A DNA stretch of 64,000 bases from Neobacillus soli NBRC 102451 (GTDB lineage Bacteria > Bacillota > Bacilli > Bacillales > Cytobacillaceae), in NCBI RefSeq assembly GCF_001591665.1, contig NZ_BCVI01000048.1:1-64000 (forward strand), in the 5' to 3' direction. The position numbers were made by a program, and so were the translations under genes. Shown here one piece after another: positions 62,390-64,000 of the stretch. The number at the start of each line of letters is the position of its first letter. The first letter of the stretch is position 1. Below the pieces are notes generated by a model. That model had not been told where the DNA came from. It saw only the letters and a program-made list of their open reading frames with translations, and did no database searches.

Positions 62390-63592
62390 TTGAAAAAACT
62401 TGCTTGGATTGCTTGTTTAATCTATTTATTAAATGGGTTTGGCCATATTATTATTGGCTCTGTGCTGGAGCCGATGGTTCATGCCTATCAAGTTGATTAC
62501 AGTGCTGGTGGACAACTCATTATGAATCAATTCCTCGGTTTTTTAGTGGGGGTATTAATTGCTCCAGTGATTGTAAATAGTCTAGGGCGCAGAATGACGA
62601 TTTTTGTAGCATTGTTCTGTTTTGCCCTATCCCAATTTGTCCTTAGTTTCTTGCCAGATTGGAACGTACTGCTCATAACAACGCCAATCGGTGGTGCTGG
62701 GTTAGGGATTGCTGAAACTGTGGTTGCAGCTCTTATCATTGGTTATTTTAAAGAAAAAAAGGCAGCTGTGCTCGTCCTAGCCGAAGTGTTTTTTGGAGTT
62801 GGCGCTCTAGTTATTCCTACCGTATCTGCTATTTTTATTATGAATGGCATATGGAACATATCATTTACTTTCGTAGCAGTAATCATCACTGTAACAATGT
62901 TCCTGTGGTTATTTCTTTCATTTGGAGATGCTGATTCTTTTTTAAAGAAACAGCCTCGGGCTGCCTTGCAGGATATAAAGTCGCCTGAGAGAAAACGTTA
63001 TCCACGTAAAGGAATTCCAGTCATAGCTATAGGTGCTTTATTTTTCTTTTTTTATGTAGGGACAGAAATGACTTTCCCTAATTATTTACCTACCATACTA
63101 AGGAAAACGACAGATTTAGGTGAATCTGCACTAGCGATAAGTATTACAGTGTTTTGGGGTGCGATGACTATTGGGCGTCTTAGTATGGCAGTTATTATTG
63201 ATAAAATTGGTTATAGGAATCTTTTAATTATTTGCTGTATTGGTCAATTTGGCAGCATTACCGGATTTGCCTTATCGACATCAGCAACCATGAGTTTTAT
63301 CTCAATCTTTTTCGCGGGATTGTTAATGGGTGGGATATTCTCCATCGGGTTATTGCTTGTGAATGAGGAAGCGCAAGGATTAGAGGAGAACACGACAAGC
63401 ATTCTAGTTGCGCTAGGTGGACTGGGCGGTGCGTTTCTTCCTAAAGTGGCAGGGGTATTCATTGACCGGTTCCCTATTGCGGTTACTTTATGGGGCCTTG
63501 TTGTATGTTCGCTCGTTCTTGTAATCTTAATGAATATGATTTTTTATTTTAAGAAAAGAGCGAAAAATCATTCCCTAGTACATTCAAGTTAA
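62390..63592 (+). CDS. MFS transporter, FHS/GlcP-like
   Basis: The 400-residue protein has 12 hydrophobic helices, the loop motif NSLGRRMTIF after helix 2 and a long central loop (about 185-210). Helix 7 (IGALFFFFYVGTEMTFPNYLP) has the pattern of the fucose/glucose/mannose:H+ symporter group. The substrate is not certain. TTG at 62390 follows AAAGAGGGGATTA. Confidence 0.82.
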   Translation: MKKLAWIACLIYLLNGFGHIIIGSVLEPMVHAYQVDYSAGGQLIMNQFLGFLVGVLIAPVIVNSLGRRMTIFVALFCFALSQFVLSFLPDWNVLLITTPIGGAGLGIAETVVAALIIGYFKEKKAAVLVLAEVFFGVGALVIPTVSAIFIMNGIWNISFTFVAVIITVTMFLWLFLSFGDADSFLKKQPRAALQDIKSPERKRYPRKGIPVIAIGALFFFFYVGTEMTFPNYLPTILRKTTDLGESALAISITVFWGAMTIGRLSMAVIIDKIGYRNLLIICCIGQFGSITGFALSTSATMSFISIFFAGLLMGGIFSIGLLLVNEEAQGLEENTTSILVALGGLGGAFLPKVAGVFIDRFPIAVTLWGLVVCSLVLVILMNMIFYFKKRAKNHSLVHSS

Positions 63593-63862
63593 AGAGATAA
63601 GGGGACAGGCAGAGGCTGTAGAAAAAGTAACACTTTTTAAAAATACGGAAGATTCCTGAGGAGATTCCATGTTTGGCTGCGGCAGTTTACTTGCCCAAAT
63701 CCTTAAGCTTCCGGCCTTCAATCGTGTACTTCATTGCTGCTAGACTTACGTTAAAGGTAATTTGCGATCAGTCCCCAAGTGCAGTATACACTCGGGGACT
63801 GATCTTATATTTTAAAAGGTTATTATGACGATGGATGCATCCACTTAAATTCTTCATTCAGC
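63593..63862. other. Intergenic region with a REP-like repeat
   Basis: It contains the palindrome at 63766 and otherwise no recognised feature. Confidence 0.5.
63766..63804. repeat. REP-like palindrome, full copy
   Basis: GATCAGTCCCC and its complement GGGGACTGATC (63794-63804), with AGTGCAGTATACACT-like inner arms. Confidence 0.65.
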
Positions 63863-64000
63863 TCACTTCTTTTTGACTTTTACTAATCCTTTCCCAAAAT
63901 TACCTTTTTCAAAATAGCATATGACCACATCATCGACTTGTATATCATCATCTGATTCGATGCTTTGAGTAGAAAAAATGATCCCTGTCCCGTCACTACT
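63863..64000 (-). CDS. 3' end of an unidentified gene, cut by the window edge
   Basis: The last 45 codons of a minus-strand gene read SSDGTGIIFSTQSIESDDD, then IQVDDVVICYFEKGNFGKGLVKVKKK. This looks like a small beta-barrel end (D-V-V-x-C-Y-F, then a basic tail). The family is not identifiable from this piece. Confidence 0.5.
   Translation of the reverse strand, partial: SSDGTGIIFSTQSIESDDDIQVDDVVICYFEKGNFGKGLVKVKKK

Overview
The window looks like chromosome of a low-GC, spore-forming-type Firmicute of the Bacillaceae (Bacillus/Neobacillus-like). The basis is strong AGGAGG-type ribosome sites, frequent TTG/GTG starts, sigma-A promoters, a perfect CcpA cre box, and familiar Bacillus families (CarD/YdeB, YjdJ-type GNAT, YbdG-type MscS, YfkN-type 5'-nucleotidase). 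No rRNA, tRNA or CRISPR array was seen. It reads as an accessory region: catabolic and resistance cassettes, insertion-sequence debris, many broken genes, and a long defence island.

Layout. (1) 0.2-3.6 kb: a CarD-like regulator, then decayed DNA with a cold-shock-gene remnant, a small mobile cassette bounded by 32-bp inverted repeats, a broken GntR regulator and a degenerate ~21-bp tandem repeat. (2) 3.7-11 kb: a meta-cleavage catechol operon (catechol 2,3-dioxygenase, acetaldehyde dehydrogenase, hydroxy-oxovalerate aldolase, hydratase, decarboxylase, tautomerase, semialdehyde dehydrogenase) that takes catechol to pyruvate and acetyl-CoA. Its structural genes are intact, but both neighbouring regulators (GntR, IclR) are frameshifted; a palindrome, promoter and cre box remain in front of it. 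(3) 11-12.9 kb: an IS110-family element whose transposase needs a -1 frameshift at A AAA AAC, followed by a 190-nt strongly structured non-coding segment. (4) 13-19.2 kb: an arsenic island (PAT/ArsN1-like acetyltransferase, Cys-rich MarR regulator with three shared operators, ArsI-like C-As lyase, ArsR, aquaporin, ArsC, ArsD, ArsA, broken HesB-like gene) with no ArsB or Acr3 pump. (5) 19.2-31 kb: ordinary genes mixed with a duplicated 3' end of an MscS gene, a transposase fragment and many copies of a palindromic REP-like repeat.

(6) 31.3-59.5 kb: a defence island bounded by two replication-type genes that point inward and carry similar hairpin leaders. In order it holds a broken DnaD/DnaB-like replication module, a PD-(D/E)XK plus RAMA-like protein, a three-gene helicase operon (AddA-like helicase, AddB-like protein with the 4-Cys iron-sulfur signature but no visible nuclease motif, second UvrD-like helicase), a Sau3AI-type (GATC) methyltransferase/endonuclease pair with a third gene, a GHKL-ATPase/unknown/DUF6339-like trio, a MazG-like/PLD-helicase pair, and a NERD-UvrD helicase. 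The helicase trio and the GHKL trio are the best candidates for little-described immune systems. (7) 59.7-64 kb: a truncated MFS gene, a TnpB-only IS605-type element with both hairpin ends, an intact MFS transporter, and the 3' end of a minus-strand gene.

Recurring themes are in-frame TAA codons inside otherwise continuous reading frames (cold-shock, DnaD-like, methyltransferase-neighbour, Sau3AI third gene, PLD-helicase), and at least fifteen full or half copies of a GGTCAG/CTGACC palindrome, often ending in a T-run.
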